Shown here one piece after another: positions 49,807 to 63,290 of a stretch of 64,000 bases of DNA. Source of the stretch: Daucus carota subsp. sativus (taxonomy: Eukaryota; Streptophyta; Magnoliopsida; Apiales; Apiaceae); NCBI RefSeq assembly GCF_001625215.2, contig NC_030387.2, positions 32,015,606-32,079,605 on the forward strand, in the 5' to 3' direction. Both the position numbers and the translations under genes were made by a program. The notes under the pieces were generated by a model that made no database searches, was not told the origin of the DNA, and saw only the letters and a list, made by a program, of their open reading frames with translations. Positions within the stretch are counted from its first letter, which is position 1; each line of letters opens with the position of its first letter.

Positions 49807-52800
49807 CCGAAGGACATATACTTGTTTGATATCTTTCATGACTATAATGATATAAATGATATCTTGTTATTCGTTAAGACCCATGAATAGAGTGATATAT
49901 GACGTTGACTTCAGCGATCATTTTAATATTCCAGTACAAACTGAAGTACATTAATTTTGATGATACAAATGAAGGACATTTCATTTCTTTTTAATAAACA
50001 ACCAGAAGTTTACTCTTATAATTTGCTAATATGGAGACGACAGAAATTCAAATCAAATATGTATATAATTGTCAATGTTTGATTGGTGCACAATATATCA
50101 CTATTCCCATTTCCAAGTAAATCCTATTATTTTGTGTGTAATGAAGAATTAGCTTTGCCCACTAGAAAATCTAAATCATAATTAATCATTATGTTGTACA
50201 TCAGGTTATGTTGGGAATTAGTTTTGGAGTTTACACGAATTCTAAATATATAATTAGTCACTGGAGGTGAATATGAAATCTCATTAGGATTGTTCTTCTT
50301 TCTGGAAAATTATTTTCTTTTTTATAGTTTGGTGATAATTTATGAATCTAGCGCCATAATGAACACATTCTTTATTGTATTTAATTTTTAGCAAAAACGT
50401 TTCATAATTTACATACTTATACCTCTTTTGGACATTTAAAATTTTGGATTCTCGTTTAATGTCCCTAGCACGTTCTTTTCGCATTGCTCTTTCATTTCCT
50501 TATAAAAAAAATTGCATTTCGCTAGAGGTTTTAGTCCTTACCTATGTGATATTGTTATGTGTGCGCATCATTGTTTTTATATGCAAAACTGGAGATTTCT
50601 AGACACTTCTTTAGGGCCCGATTCACTCGACTCTCTTCTTATGTGACATCATTTTGTGTATGTGCTAGTACCGTATTTATATCAAAAATCTCAAGAGCTC
50701 CAGAAGCTTCTTTCTCCATAAAATTCTAGATATTTTGTGAGGCCGATTCACTCAACTCTTCTCATGTGATGACATCATTCTTTATATGTGCTACTACTGT
50801 ATTTAATATTTATATCAAAAATCTCAAAAGCTCTAGACACTTCCTTTTCCCTAGAATTCTAGACACTTCTTTAGCGACCGATTCACTCGACTCTTCTTAT
50901 ATGACATCATTTTGTGTATGTGCTAGTATTATATATATCAAAAATCGCATGAGCTCTAGACAACCCCAAACACTTCCGCCCAATTCACTAGATTCTTCTT
51001 ATGCCCTTGTATTTAATCATATGTATGCGTGTTATGGTGCTCTTTACTATGCAATTTCACCGAAGCGGATTGTATTTTACAAATTCCAAAAGAGATGGAC
51101 AGGGTAGGTAGATTTCATGCATGGGTAAATATCATTGTATATCATCCTTTGTTCCAGATCAAGAGTCCGGTAACACTATTGTAAGTACCGTAACAAATCT
51201 TCAAAAAGAAATGGAGAGGTTCAGACAAGAAATCACATTACATCAGTTACTTGAGAAATTTCAGATGGAATATCCTAATATTCCTGAGTAACTAATTTGA
51301 TGTGTCGTATTGGATTTAACCTCTTAATTATTCTTTTTTGATTGGCAAAAGTACTTCATAGTAATGTTTATCGGGTCTTGATCTGGAACAAGGGGTGATA
51401 CAATGACTTGCATATGGCACTGATGGTGATATATAGTAATATCACCTACAAATCACTGATCAGTGTGTCCTCAATTATGTTCGAAAAGAGATCTCCAGGC
51501 GGACACTAGTCACACTGCTGCAGTCAGTTCTTATAATGATTTTCTTTTAATCTTTGAAATGTATGACTTTTGGCATGTATTTGCATGTTAGTATATCGAT
51601 AATATTGTGGTAGTTTTGTTTCTTTTGATGTGTATCCATTACACATATTCTTTGATTACAGTATTAATGGTTATCAGAATATCAGAGTCAAATAACTTTT
51701 TTGAATAGTTTGGACATGGATGAATGATAAAAAAAAATGATCTAGTCGCTACATATAAGGTTTGCCGACTGTTTTACATAAAACATTAATAATTTTGTAA
51801 GGAAGACATGTTGCACTGCACATGTTTATATGAATTTTTATAGGGTTAAATATCAACTATGTGATAAACTGTGTCCAAAAAACTGAAGCGCATCACTCAT
51901 TGAAAATTTAACGGATTACGTCCAAAAAACTCAAATAAATCAACTTAATTTAATCATTCGTTCAATTCGAAAGCCGTTGATTGATGATTAGTTTGAGTTG
52001 AGTGACCTATTTGAATTTTTTGGACGTATACAGTCACCTACCAGATATTAACCGCATCCGAATCCGACAATTCCGGATACGGATATAGGCATATTTGTAT
52101 TCGATAATATCCGAATCCGAAATGAAATATACTCCCTCCGTTTCAAAATAGATGTCAACTTTAAAAAAATCACACAGTTTAAGAAAAGTGGATCTTGACA
52201 AATTAGATGCATTAAATTACTATAATATGTGGAATGAGATTGATCTAGGAAATATAAACAAGAGATATGTGGAGTAGAATTGACTTTGGAAATATGATTT
52301 TGTATTGAAAGTTGAAGTGGACAACTAATTTGAAACAATTTTTTTTTTTTCCAAAATGGACGTGTAAATTGAAACGGAGGGAGTATATGATATTTAACTC
52401 TATTTTAATATTCTATAACTTTATAGTGTGTTTATTATAATGTATGTATTTATATATAAATTCATAAAATAATATATTATATAAATTTTATATAATTGTA
52501 AGATATTATAGACATATATCAAAATATTTTTCGAGTTAAATATTTGTAAAGATAACAAATTTATATCGAAATATATGCAAAAATTAATTTTTGAATAGAT
52601 ATAAATCATCTTTATTAACTTTAATTTTTAACATCATTTTTTGATCTTTGTTATTTTTTTTAATTTTCAAAATTTTTTAATATAAAAATTAAAATCTATT
52701 TAAAATCAGATTCATATCCGGATAGTATTCGTATCTGGATACTATATCCGGATACATATATGAATTTTCGGATCCGAATAACATACATACAAATTAATAT

Positions 52801-53002
52801 CAAAATTATCCGTTTTACGGCTTGACATTTTTGGGGTAGTTACTTTTTTCTTTACTGCAAAAAGCTCTTCACTTTTACGTACACTTTCCATGTGTTTGCA
52901 GGCTTTTCTTTACGTTGGTTTTAAAGTCACTACAAAAAGCTCTTCACAATAATCCACTTTCATTGTTTCTAAAACCCTACACAATTTCTCCTTGCAATCA
53001 AA
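49807..53002. other. Unit spacer, direct copy
   Basis: Homologous to 1-2,925, with the tandem repeat (about 50,602-51,030), the 56-codon frame (51,121-51,291, plus) and the TIR element (about 51,840-52,053). Unlike the first copy it continues into the complete F-box upstream region to 53,002. Confidence 0.6.
52132..52383. mobile_element. Stowaway MITE, direct copy
   Basis: The same element and site as 2,332-2,581: CTCCCTCCGTTTCAAAATAG at the left, its inverse at the right, TA on both sides. Confidence 0.9.
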
Positions 53003-54672
53003 ATGTCAATTGCTGCAGTAGCCCCAGTAAGAGCAACTCCAATGCAATGCTATACTTGGTTCTATTGCTATATTATAGCATCAAATGTAAAAAAACTCAA
53101 CTCCAAAGGGGTGCTATATTTGGATGCATCCATGCATAGATGCATCCTTGGTTCTATATTTGAAACCAAGGATGGATCCATCCATGTTGCCACATCACCA
53201 ATAAATAGAAATTGGAAACTAGTTAATGAGTTAATGAGTTAGGTAAAAGTTAAAGAGTTGGTTCTATATAGAAGTTAGGTAAAAGTTAATGAGTTGGTTA
53301 AATTTGAAACAAGCTATAGAACTTAGCATTGGAGTGCAAGTTTTATTTTAGCACCAAAAAACATTTTTTGGTGCTATATTATAGCAATAGCAATAGATAT
53401 ATAGCATCTAGCATTGGACTTGCTCTAAGCAACAATGGAGTCTCAACGACGACGTTTCATGATCTCCCTGAAGAAACCACCGCTGAAATCTTCTCAAGAC
53501 TCTCTGTAAAAGACCTAATCAAATCAAGCTCAGTGAACAAAGCATGGTACTCTCTTATCAACAACCCATCTTTTATTTCCTCTCAAATTCGGAAAGCTGT
53601 TAACTTTTGTGATGATAATGCTGTGCTTATAATCCCCCCTTTTATCTCTCACCAAAATTACTGCTCTTTAATCTCTGCTGATACTTCTCGAGTTATCGAA
53701 AAATTCGACATTCCCTTTGTTACCAAGAGTGGCAGTTTGAAGCTGATTGCGCAAGTAGATGGGATGCTTTTGTTAACTGATTTGCATATTGATTATGCTT
53801 CTAGGGAGTTGTATTTGTGGAACTCTTTTGTTAGGAGACACAGGGTTCTTGTTTCGAGTTGTTTTAAGAGGCTTTTGGATGATAGGGATAAGAGTTATTA
53901 TGTGGTCGGGATGGGGTATGATAAGGGTACGGATGATTATAAGGTTATTAGGATTGTTTACGTTCAGGATGGAAAGGGGAAGCAGTTTGGAGAGGTGGCT
54001 CCGAAGGTTGAGGTTTATAGTTTGAGGAAGAACACGTGGAAGAAGATGGGGGATTCTCGGGTTCCGAGGCTTGTTAATGAAATGGGGGCTTATATTGATG
54101 GTAGGTACTACTGGGTAGAGATGAAACAACCCGGAACTGAGGAATTTAATAAGTTGAAGGGGAATGAGTTGAAGATTATGTCATATGATTTTGAGACGCA
54201 GTTGTTTGGGGAATTTAATGTGCCAAATCGTGTTCCCCGTCTATTTGGAGTTATTGCCCCGTTTAAGCTCATGGGTTTTGAAGGTTCACTCGCTCTTTGT
54301 AGTTTGGACCCAGATTGCTACAATCTAGTGCCTCCCAAGTATCCTTTTCCTATATGGTTGAGGAGGCAACGAAAAGGTGTAGGCTCTTGGGTTCTACTTG
54401 CTACAGCTGTACTCAAACAATATGGGCATCCTTTGAATATTACAAAGACTGGAACTCTTATAGTAGAGTCATTCCAATCGCAGCGTCCTGATGAAACGCA
54501 CATAGTCTCTATTAATTTTAAGAGCAGGATTTCTAAGGATCATGGATATGGTAAGCACGGGGGTCCAGATGTTTCCCGTGAAGTCCTTGCTCCATCTACT
54601 GTAGACACCTCGTTTCCACAGAGTCTAATCATGTACGAGGGAGGCAAATCACTGTTGAAATATGCAAAGTGA
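53003..54672 (+). pseudogene. F-box/FBA gene interrupted by a MITE in codon 9-10
   Basis: The start MSIAAVAPV (ATG at 53,003) is followed by a 395-bp MITE plus 3-bp duplication. Coding sequence then resumes at SNNGVSTTTFHDLP (53,428) and stays open to the stop at 54,672, with complete F-box and FBA regions. The 398 added bases shift the frame, and translation from the original ATG stops inside the element at about 53,242. The downstream frame extends 33 codons back into the MITE but has no ATG there; the first in-frame ATG lies beyond the F-box. A full product would need a non-AUG start or a suitable splice. It otherwise differs from the intact copy by few residues, so the insertion is recent. 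Confidence 0.88.
53031..53425. mobile_element. Tourist/Harbinger-like MITE, 395 bp
   Basis: The left end is GAGCAACTCCAATGC; the right end, read inward, is GAGCAAGTCCAATGCTA. The element is flanked by TAA at 53,028-53,030 and 53,426-53,428, and intact copies have a single TAA here. A 3-bp TAA/TTA duplication with GAGCA..TCCAATGC ends is typical of PIF/Harbinger MITEs. The interior is non-coding, with internal repeats (GTTAATGAGTT, GGTAAAAGTTAA). Confidence 0.9.
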
Positions 54673-56217
54673 GGAATTGTCAGTCTACTGCTGGTAAGTG
54701 ATACAAATCTACATCTACTAATTAATGATTATATTCTTCAGTCCATAACGATTATATTTACTATCTTGCATATGGCCTGGTTGATAATGGCAATATAAAA
54801 GAAATATTACAATAAATCTGTGAGAAGTCCATATTTTTGTATCATGTACAACATTCTTTGCTATCGTTTTTTCCAAGTTATCTTATCGTTTATAATTTCT
54901 CACTCACTCTTTTTCTGTTTGACCTTTGAATTCAAATCACTGTATTGAATTGTGGTTATGGAGTTGTTTGTGAAAAACAAGAGAGAGTTGTCTATTTGTT
55001 TGACTGATTATATTCTGGAAATCTGTCAATAGTGTTGAACGTCTAATTCAATATTTTCTAATAGACTTCATATTAATATTAGCTTGTAGTATAACAGAAT
55101 CATCCTCGTAATCCTTTGGCAGCTTAACTTGCTAATGTTGCTTTAAATTTCTTGATCCGTTCTATTTGTTTTTTGTATAACTCGCACTTCATAGCATATA
55201 AAGAACTCTTGGATTACAGATGTTGTAATTTCTTTATCAATTCTTTAGACCTTTACGTGTGTTTAGACCTTTATCAGCACTGTCTACCTAGAAAAGCCCA
55301 CATATCAGAATGTTGTATGCAATGCTGAACCTCGCTCTATAGTTCTTTTCTCTATCTCCCCTGCACCACTCATCATGCCGAGATGTCGTAAGACTTTGAC
55401 TAAAATTTTATAAGTACCTAAATCAGGCTCTACTCTGTGTTTCTCCATGTCATTTGCAAACTCTTAAGCTTCAGTGGAACCCAGCAACACTCAGCCATAA
55501 TGAGCACATTGTAATTATAAGTATATATTTATCTGTATATTTTTTACAGTTTGAAGAGGTAATGAATCAGCCCGACCCCAGCACAGATCTCCGGAAATCA
55601 TGTACTAAGGCCAAGCATGAGGTCAGTCGTGGTTGCCCTTATGACACTCATATCCAGAAATAGGGACTGGGATGCCAGTTGATCAGAGAAAAACCGAGAT
55701 CTTGTTACCTGATGTCTTGAGTATAGCTTATGACTGGAGTCGTCGTGTTTCCATTGCTGTTTAAATGTATTTCTATTAGCTTACAAGAAGTATGCATATT
55801 TACAAGAAGTATGCATATCTGCCGCTGGGAATGCTGCTTTCGGTATATACAACAATACTAAACTGTCATAAACAGAGGCCTTTCCCTGTGATTTGTGACA
55901 GTTCCAGACTTGTAGTACTAAGTGACAGTCATTGATCAGTAGACGACGTTCTTTTATCTTTTGGCATTAACAGTTACGTTAGAATTAATAAGAAACGTCA
56001 AACGTTTATAATATAGCACGCCAGAAATACATTACAGAACTCAATGAGTTACGGTGGATGCAAAACAGGAGTTGCATTTCTTGTTGAACTGAAAAATTAC
56101 AAAACATATGAGATACATTTGCTCATAAATTTATTTCTTAAGGCACATATATGGCCTCAGTGTTATTATATATATCGATTTTTCCTCCAACTACTTCTTC
56201 ATGCACCGGAGGTAAGC
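54673..56217. other. Convergent intergenic region, direct copy
   Basis: Homologous to 3,520-5,045, keeping the 15-base block with the likely F-box 3'-UTR splice donor. A short duplication (TTACAAGAAGTATGCATAT twice, about 55,781-55,818) is private to this copy. No gene is seen. Confidence 0.5.
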
Positions 56218-56681
56218 TTAGTTTACGCTGCATAGAAAAATATATTAGTCAGTCATGTGTACTAATGAACTAATCAAAAAAATTATCAACAATCCGTGAA
56301 ATAAACTTACGTGTTACAGTCGAATTTACGATCTGCAGAGTATATAAATGGAAGTCCGCATTTTGCAGGAAGAGCGTCTATTTTAGGAATACGAGCATCT
56401 GGAGCAGGAACACCAGCTCTGTTTCTATTAGAACGATCCTGCACGCAACGACACAACTCAATCCTCTCTTCTCTAGTCTTGGCCGTATCACGGAATGCTT
56501 TTAATGAGTTGCAACACTCAGCAGATGGCTCCTGCTGTTCACCCCTGTGAAATGGATCACAAAGTTGCTTTGTACGTTCTTGTAATGTTGTCCCGCAGGT
56601 AAAAGCCTCCCCTTGCTCCACCATCAGAAAAGCCGCCAAAAATGTGGCAAAAACCATCGTCAAGTACACAATCTTCGCCAT
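56218..56681 (-). CDS. Non-specific lipid transfer protein (nsLTP), two exons
   Basis: Exon 1 is 56,311-56,681, the intron is 56,228-56,310 and exon 2 is 56,218-56,227. The 126-aa product is identical to that at 10,540-11,003: signal peptide 1-26, eight cysteines, charged 28-residue stretch between Cys6 and Cys7. It converges with the interrupted F-box gene. Identity of the protein despite differences in the flanks suggests recent duplication, gene conversion or constraint. Confidence 0.92.
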
Positions 56682-56761
56682 TATGTTCTCAGGTATCTGT
56701 AGACTTCTTGGAATGTGCTATGTAGACAAATTGTGCAGAAACAGATTATGCAGGGAGACGC

Positions 56762-56768
56762 ATTTATA
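56762..56768 (-). promoter_or_regulatory. TATA box of the nsLTP gene
   Basis: TATAAAT on the minus strand, 81 bases upstream of the ATG, as in the two other intact copies. Confidence 0.7.
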
Positions 56769-57520
56769 GGCAAGTCGGAGAAGCACTAGAACAAAATTAA
56801 CAAATTTAACTAACAGTTAGGACACCTGGTCTGGTAAGTTCACAGAAATGCCTAGGAACAATTTGATGCTTGCATCTCTATTAATATGTTTAATTGTGTG
56901 GTTACATGAATGGAAATTAATATCACATCACACTACAAATTATACGTATATTTGATTGTATAATTTAGTCTAAATAATTTTCTTGCAACAAAAATAAGTT
57001 TAACAATACAAAAATCAGATGCGATGCAATAAAATGATCCTTGCAACTCTTATTATATTATTATATTCACTTTTGAAACTTTTGTGATTAAGAAAACTGC
57101 AAAGACAATTATTATGATGTAAATTAACTTTTACCTATAAGTCGATTGAAAATTTGGTAATTTAAATTTAAAAATTCAAAAAATTTCAAATTATTAAAAT
57201 AAAATAACTTTATTACTAAATAAAGTTTATTACATATTAAAAAATTAAAAACTTCATAATAAAATGCAAATCACTAAAAAAGGCCAAAAAAGTTAACATA
57301 TCTCACTTCTACCTTTTGGCTTAAAACCCCCCAAAAAAGCACTTATACTTCTTTTGCCAACGCTACCTAAACAATAGAAGCAGCTTAAAGCGCTAAAAGA
57401 AGCCCGAAAAGACTTAAAATAATAAGTGTTGCCAAACACCCACTTACTATCTCCTATTTTTCCTATATTAGTGTTGGAAATTTTTGTTGAGTAAAACTTG
57501 TACCTTACATAGAATATAGT

Positions 57521-57578
<58 letters not shown>

Positions 57579-57819
57579 TCAGTACTTACAAAATAAAATA
57601 ACACATCACCCAAAAAAATTACAAAAAAACATAAATTACATATCTTTTATTTTAATTACTTAGCTAAATACTTCATACGAAGGTCGTAAAATATGATCTA
57701 GGATCCATAAATTTCTCATCTAAATTTTATTAAAGGGTTATATTTGGTATTTTATTTTAAATTTTTATAAGTGAAATGTAAGTAAAAATAATTTGATCAG
57801 AGTATAAATTTTCTAAATC
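56769..57819. other. nsLTP upstream region, dispersed repeat and TA run
   Basis: Near 56,910 the nsLTP upstream sequence (GTGGTTACATG) jumps to sequence that lies about 0.4 kb further away in the copy at 10,000-10,350; the two sides share CATG. The GTTGCCAAACACCCAC repeat block follows (to about 57,445), then a TA microsatellite (about 57,525-57,573), the empty site of the 1.9-kb TIR nest seen at 6,132-8,060. Confidence 0.55.
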
Positions 57820-58413
57820 ACCTTATGGATTGCGTTGACGAGCGTGCTGTATGTTTACTGAATGGCAGCGAGCAAGGAAAGATAGCTCTGTATATAACAC
57901 ACAACAACACATTGTGGTTCGATTTCGAACGTGGTGTAAACCACCTGAAGTCTGGGTTAAAATAAACGTAGATGCAGCTTTTGTGCAGGGGACAGACCAG
58001 GTATGAGTTGGATGTGTTATTAGGGATGAAGAAGGTAACTTTCTTTTAGCCAAAAGTATTGTCGTGCAAGCGAGATTTCAGCCGAGAGAAGCAGAAGTTA
58101 TGAGCCTCAAAAGCTTTAACTTGGACGAAAGAATGGAGGAGTAGAAAGTGTTTGTTTGAATGTGATGCCAGCTCCTAGCTAGTCGATGCAGTAAATGGCG
58201 GTCGGGAAACACCTACTTTCATGCAATGATCGAAAATTGTAGGGATATGCTTAAACACTTTGATGAAGGGTTATTTACTTTTATCTTTAGGTCTGCGAAT
58301 ACGTAACTTATGAATTAGCACGAGTCGCATATTCTATGTCAGGCTCTATACTGCTCCAGATTTCATCATTTTTATGATTGATTCTGAGAAGTATTAATGC
58401 AAGTGCGTTTATA
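57820..58413 (+). mobile_element. LINE 3' fragment with RNase H domain, decayed
   Basis: Near copy of 44,164-44,761, with NVDAAF, VIRDEEGN and HELARVAYS-like motifs broken by stops and frame changes. The A run at the end is short and mixed (AAAAAAACAAACAAAC). The minus-strand frame at 57,823-58,053 is antisense to it. Confidence 0.75.
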
Positions 58414-58793
58414 AAAAAACAAACAAACTTCTCCAAAACAATATTTCACAAATCTATATGGTATTTCGTCTATGACCAATATATATGTAACCATACCCAC
58501 CAAACCCCAACCTAATTTGGTACGTAAAAGCAATGTGAGATTGGGTGATATTTGAATTTAATTTTCAAACATGCATTTAATCAAGTAACTATATTTGTCA
58601 AAATCCAAACTGTATGCATGTAAAACAAATTACAAATAATTAGAATAATATGATTGTTAGATGAAAAAATAAAATTTAAATTTTAAAATAATAGAAGAAA
58701 CCTATTATGTCACAATAAATAAAAGGGGCGGAACAACAAACCAACAATTCTCCACAAGACAAACAAAAATTTGAAATACTCCTTAATCTTTAA
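58414..58793. other. Flank between LINE and BAH-PHD
   Basis: AT-rich sequence shared with 19,250-19,631 and 44,762-45,140. No gene is seen. Confidence 0.5.
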
Positions 58794-61434
58794 TTATCTA
58801 AGGGCCTTCTCCTTTTAGATATCTTTGTGCATCCTCGGGAACTTGAGATACCTTTCAAAGCGCTTGTCCGCAGCTTGCTCCTAAGTATTATAAAATATCA
58901 AAAATTGAGTTTATTATATGTATTGTAAATAATCATATCAAAAAAGAGTGGGAAATGTCAAATAAAAAAGATAGAACAAGATGTATAAAAACGCTAAGTC
59001 CAACAAGTCTAACCTAGCTAGGAGAGTTCTTGCAGTTATCACAAAAAATAATGCATGAACTCTTTGCATCAGTGTTGGTACAAGATGGATGGAACCTACA
59101 AGGAACATTAAAAGCACAATCAACGCAACACGAAAACTTCTATGAAAATTGAAATCACAAGGAATGCACGTTTAAGGAGATAATTCTTAGTGAGTTAATC
59201 AACTTATAGTATAAAAAAGCCTTACCACACTTCTTATGAAATATAGAATCTATTCACATTCAACAACAGTAAATAAAAGAGTTGCATGTATGCACCTCAA
59301 GATTTCTTTTTCTGAAATGCTGGAAATGACAAATAAAGCACATACATGATACATAAAGAGCAATTTTTTTATTATAATGGATACTGTACCTTGATTTGCA
59401 TATCTGACATAGACACATACAGATCCGGATTGTAAGGATTCCCGCAAATGCACAGCCTGCAATTAAGATTTAAGAATAGTCAAATTAGACACTTTTGAAA
59501 GGAGTAATTTTGTAACTAAACACAACAACAAGTAACTATAGGAGTCACATATCACTTACCATCAGCATCTTTGACATCGATCAATTTTTCTTTAAATATC
59601 ATACTCAAATCGACTGTAGTAATCGGAATCAGAACGCCGACCTTCAAGCTCTATATATTCATGGAAAGTGTGCACGGTCACTTTCCTAGGATACAATCTA
59701 GACTTTAAGGATCAAATGGTTAGATAGAAACAATCTTTTTTCCCGTGACAGTATTTCTTCCAAGGTCACCGTGACAGTCTTTCTTCCAAAGATCAGTGTC
59801 TTGGGGTCTGTAGTACCATCTTACTGTCACCTTTTTAGCCTTGGATTCTATAATCTGAGCAACATATGGTGGATCATCCGGATTAGGGGCCATCATAAGC
59901 ACACAATCTCCATCTACAGAACATCAAAAGTATAGACAATGTGAGAAATAAACAATACCATATTCAACATCTCATACAAAAAAGAAAGTGTGATTGTCAT
60001 CCCCTAACATCTAGTGTGGTAACTCACTAAGGGTCATGTGTTTTTTTTGTAATGCTTTTTGATGACTATATTAATGTAGTCCAGTAAGATTGTTTTAAGA
60101 AAATCTAAAGTTTAAAAAGTGTATAGTTCATATCATGTTTATCAAAATATTGTAAATTGTAATGATTTATTCATGTACCATACGGTGAGACGAGGAGGTG
60201 GAAAGAACAAAGATGAAATAGGAGAACATATCTGTCTAAATAGCAAAAAGATATGTTGAGAAGAAAATTTGTAAATAGACATCCGCTGACAGACAAGCAT
60301 ACAAGTGAGCATCAAGGGTTGAGCCTCAAGTCAATATGCTTGAGGGAACACTTCATGAGAAATAAGGACCTTGAGAATGAGTGTTATTGAAGGATGGTGG
60401 GCGTTATATAGAGTTTTATTCTATTTTAGTTCTCTTTACTACCTACTAATGACTTTCTATAAAAAGATCATAATAAAATATAACATAATTATTAAGTTTT
60501 TTAAGAGATATAACATATTTGTTAGACTTTTAGAGAGATATTGTGTATTTTGAGGGAGAAATGTAGATAGCTTCCACTAGAGATTGAGGAGGGATTCAAA
60601 GGGTTTGTTTGGAAATTGTAGAGATATTTTTAAGTTATAATTTCTAAAACTCTAAGTTGTAGAGATTATTATTATTTGTGTGATTTCATTGTTTTAGAGA
60701 TGGGATGATGATAATCCAATTATCTAGGTAAGACCATATTTGTGACTAGTACTAGAACAGCCACATATAAAAGCTAGTAAACTTACTTAGACAAAGTTAA
60801 CGAAAAAATTGAGTTTAACCACAAATCAATCCCTCAAATGACCATTAATTTAATGATTGTTATATGGTAGAGCTTATGAAATAAATAGATGATAATACCA
60901 CTTGAGGAGAAACAAAATTGATGGAAAATAAACAATGAACTACATCCATTAAGTAAATGTTACTCCCTCTGTCACATTCAATTCTATACATACGTTAGTA
61001 CTCCTGTAAAGTTTATTTTTTATAATTTATTTTTAAGATTTACTTCTTCCGGATAAAAAATTAATATTAAATTTTTATTAGTTATAGAAGCTTATACGTT
61101 ATCGTCTTGTAGAAGCATTAAAGTACGTGCCGCGTCCAACAATGTATAACAACTCAGAGGGACAGTGAGAGTTATTAACAAATGATGCCTCCCAGCATCG
61201 TTTATTAATACTCCATCGCCTCCGAGTTGTATACATTTATTCTATCATAACCTGAGCAACACAAATAATAAATCATAATTAAAACTACATAAATAATGAG
61301 TTATTACCATTATAATGAGGACTATTATGTTTGCGTAGCTTCGATTGTGCAAGGGAGTTGATGGAATCATGTGACGAGATTCTTTCTTACCCTTGGGATC
61401 CCTCACACCTGTGCATCTTTCTTGTGCGGCTCAT
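58794..61434 (-). pseudogene. BAH-PHD gene copy with many single-base deletions
   Basis: A third recognisable copy, from ATG at 61,434 to TAA at 58,794, with all five exons present. Exon 1 loses two bases relative to the intact gene (AGAAAGATGCACAGGTGTG). Exon 2 loses bases in CTTTGG and in the A run after CHGKK. Exon 5 matches the intact version (GAGCAAGCTGC). Similar one-base losses run through its introns. The PHD Trp-to-Arg change is present. The pattern suits under-corrected long-read sequence at least as well as gene decay. Confidence 0.7.
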
Positions 61435-63290
61435 AGCTGTAAAATATCAAAAGTAAATTTTAGCCATATCTGTTGCAATTAGAAATCAAAAACGAAAACT
61501 CTGTATAAATTCGAAAACCAAAATTGAATCGATTGCAAGAAACATACGAGTACTTACTAATTATTAGTTCAAACTAATACCCGATTCTACATGAACACAC
61601 ACCACTTTACCTTTAGATATTTACGACGGAGAAAACAGAATTTTGGGAGAAAGATGATATATTTGGGGGGTGGGGGATGTATAATCCAAATTTCTAGTAG
61701 TGACTTTACCTTAAATATGCCGGAGTGAGACTACTGGATCGTGAGAGAAGATGAAATATTAGGGACGGGGTAGATTTTTCAATTGTTGAAAAGACTAAAA
61801 ATGTATAGTCTTGTACTCATGAGGCGATAATATCTATGGGCGATAAGATCTATGAGGCGATAAGATCTAGGAATATTTGTCGGTGTGCATCTACAGAGAT
61901 AAAGGTTCCCGATGGTCATGGAAATGTCTGTGTGCGTCTACACGAGATGTAGATGCATCTGTGTTTGTGGGAGCAATATGAACTGTCGAAGAATCTGTAA
62001 AAGAAAATTTTATTCATATTTTCATTCACTTTTAACTCATGTGGTTAGTTTGAATTGACAAAGTACACAAATTGAGCAAAATTTAATTAAATAGAATTAT
62101 AAATGTAGAATATTTATTTAGTTATAATATTACAAAGGCATGACTCTCCAAAATGCACATATACAAAATGCACTTTTCCTTTAATTTATAACTACATGCA
62201 AACTCCAATCTCTTGTTACACTATATGGCTCTGTTTGGAAGTCAGAGATTTTGGGCAAAATTAGAGGTTTGAGGTGTTTTAGAGTTTTGACAACTAGAAC
62301 CGCTAATATTAGTGCTTGGTAGTTATAAGCGGATTGTAATAAAGGTTTTTTTTACAAAAATCGGTCCTATGTGCGGTCAACATCCCGCCTAGGCTGCCCA
62401 AATCCCGCTAGGAGGTCCAGGCGGTCAAAAAAAAAAAACATTTTTAATAATTAAATCTAAAATTATGATTATATTATAAGAATTATTATTCACTTTACTT
62501 AACTTAATATCCTATAAGTGACTAATTTTATTTAATATTTATTACATTATTTCGATTGGTATATATTTATTTAATCAATGATTTGTATTATATATATCAA
62601 GTATTTATTTAATATATGATATTATATTGTTTACTAGTTTGACTCCACTAGTAGTGAAAAGTAGATAAAATTATTAAATTACATATAATTATAATAATTT
62701 AAAAATAATATATGTCCGATTAATGCTTCGATTAATCTATCCGATTAATCCCCGATTTACCGATTAATCGCTAGAAGGTACCCCGACCGCCCTGGGACGC
62801 CTAGCGATTTCTAGAACCCTGAATACAATAATGAGTTACACTATACTGGATGCTTGAATGGTGATAGAGATGATGGCTGGTAAGAGTAAGAGTTTGTCGG
62901 ATGCACAAATTTATTTTATTCTAAAAATTTTAAATTTAAATCATTAATATAATTTTTATAGGCCGCTTGCGGCGGCTTCTCAACTAGTTACCTCTAAATA
63001 TGAGTTAAAAGAGTAATAATATTATTTATAGAGTTTTATTATTAAATGTTACCACAATAAAGTAAGATTATGACTTCTAATATTTATGATAATATATTTA
63101 GATTTTATCAAATTTATGTGCTATTTATTTTATTATAAAGTTATTTTCTTTGTTTTAATTAAATATAAATAGTAGATAAACTTGTTAAAATTTAATATAT
63201 TATTATAAATATTAGAATTCATAACCTTTTACTTGGTTATGTTACATTCAAGAATAATATTTAGAACTTTGTAAAAAAATATTTTTACTC
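61435..63290. other. BAH-PHD leader and unit-end spacer, second copy
   Basis: Homologous to 47,807-49,806 but without the 115-bp Mutator-like MITE. It contains the CCTAGGCGG repeat (about 62,360-62,822) and the Helitron-like 3' end (62,962-62,987). No gene is seen. Confidence 0.5.
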
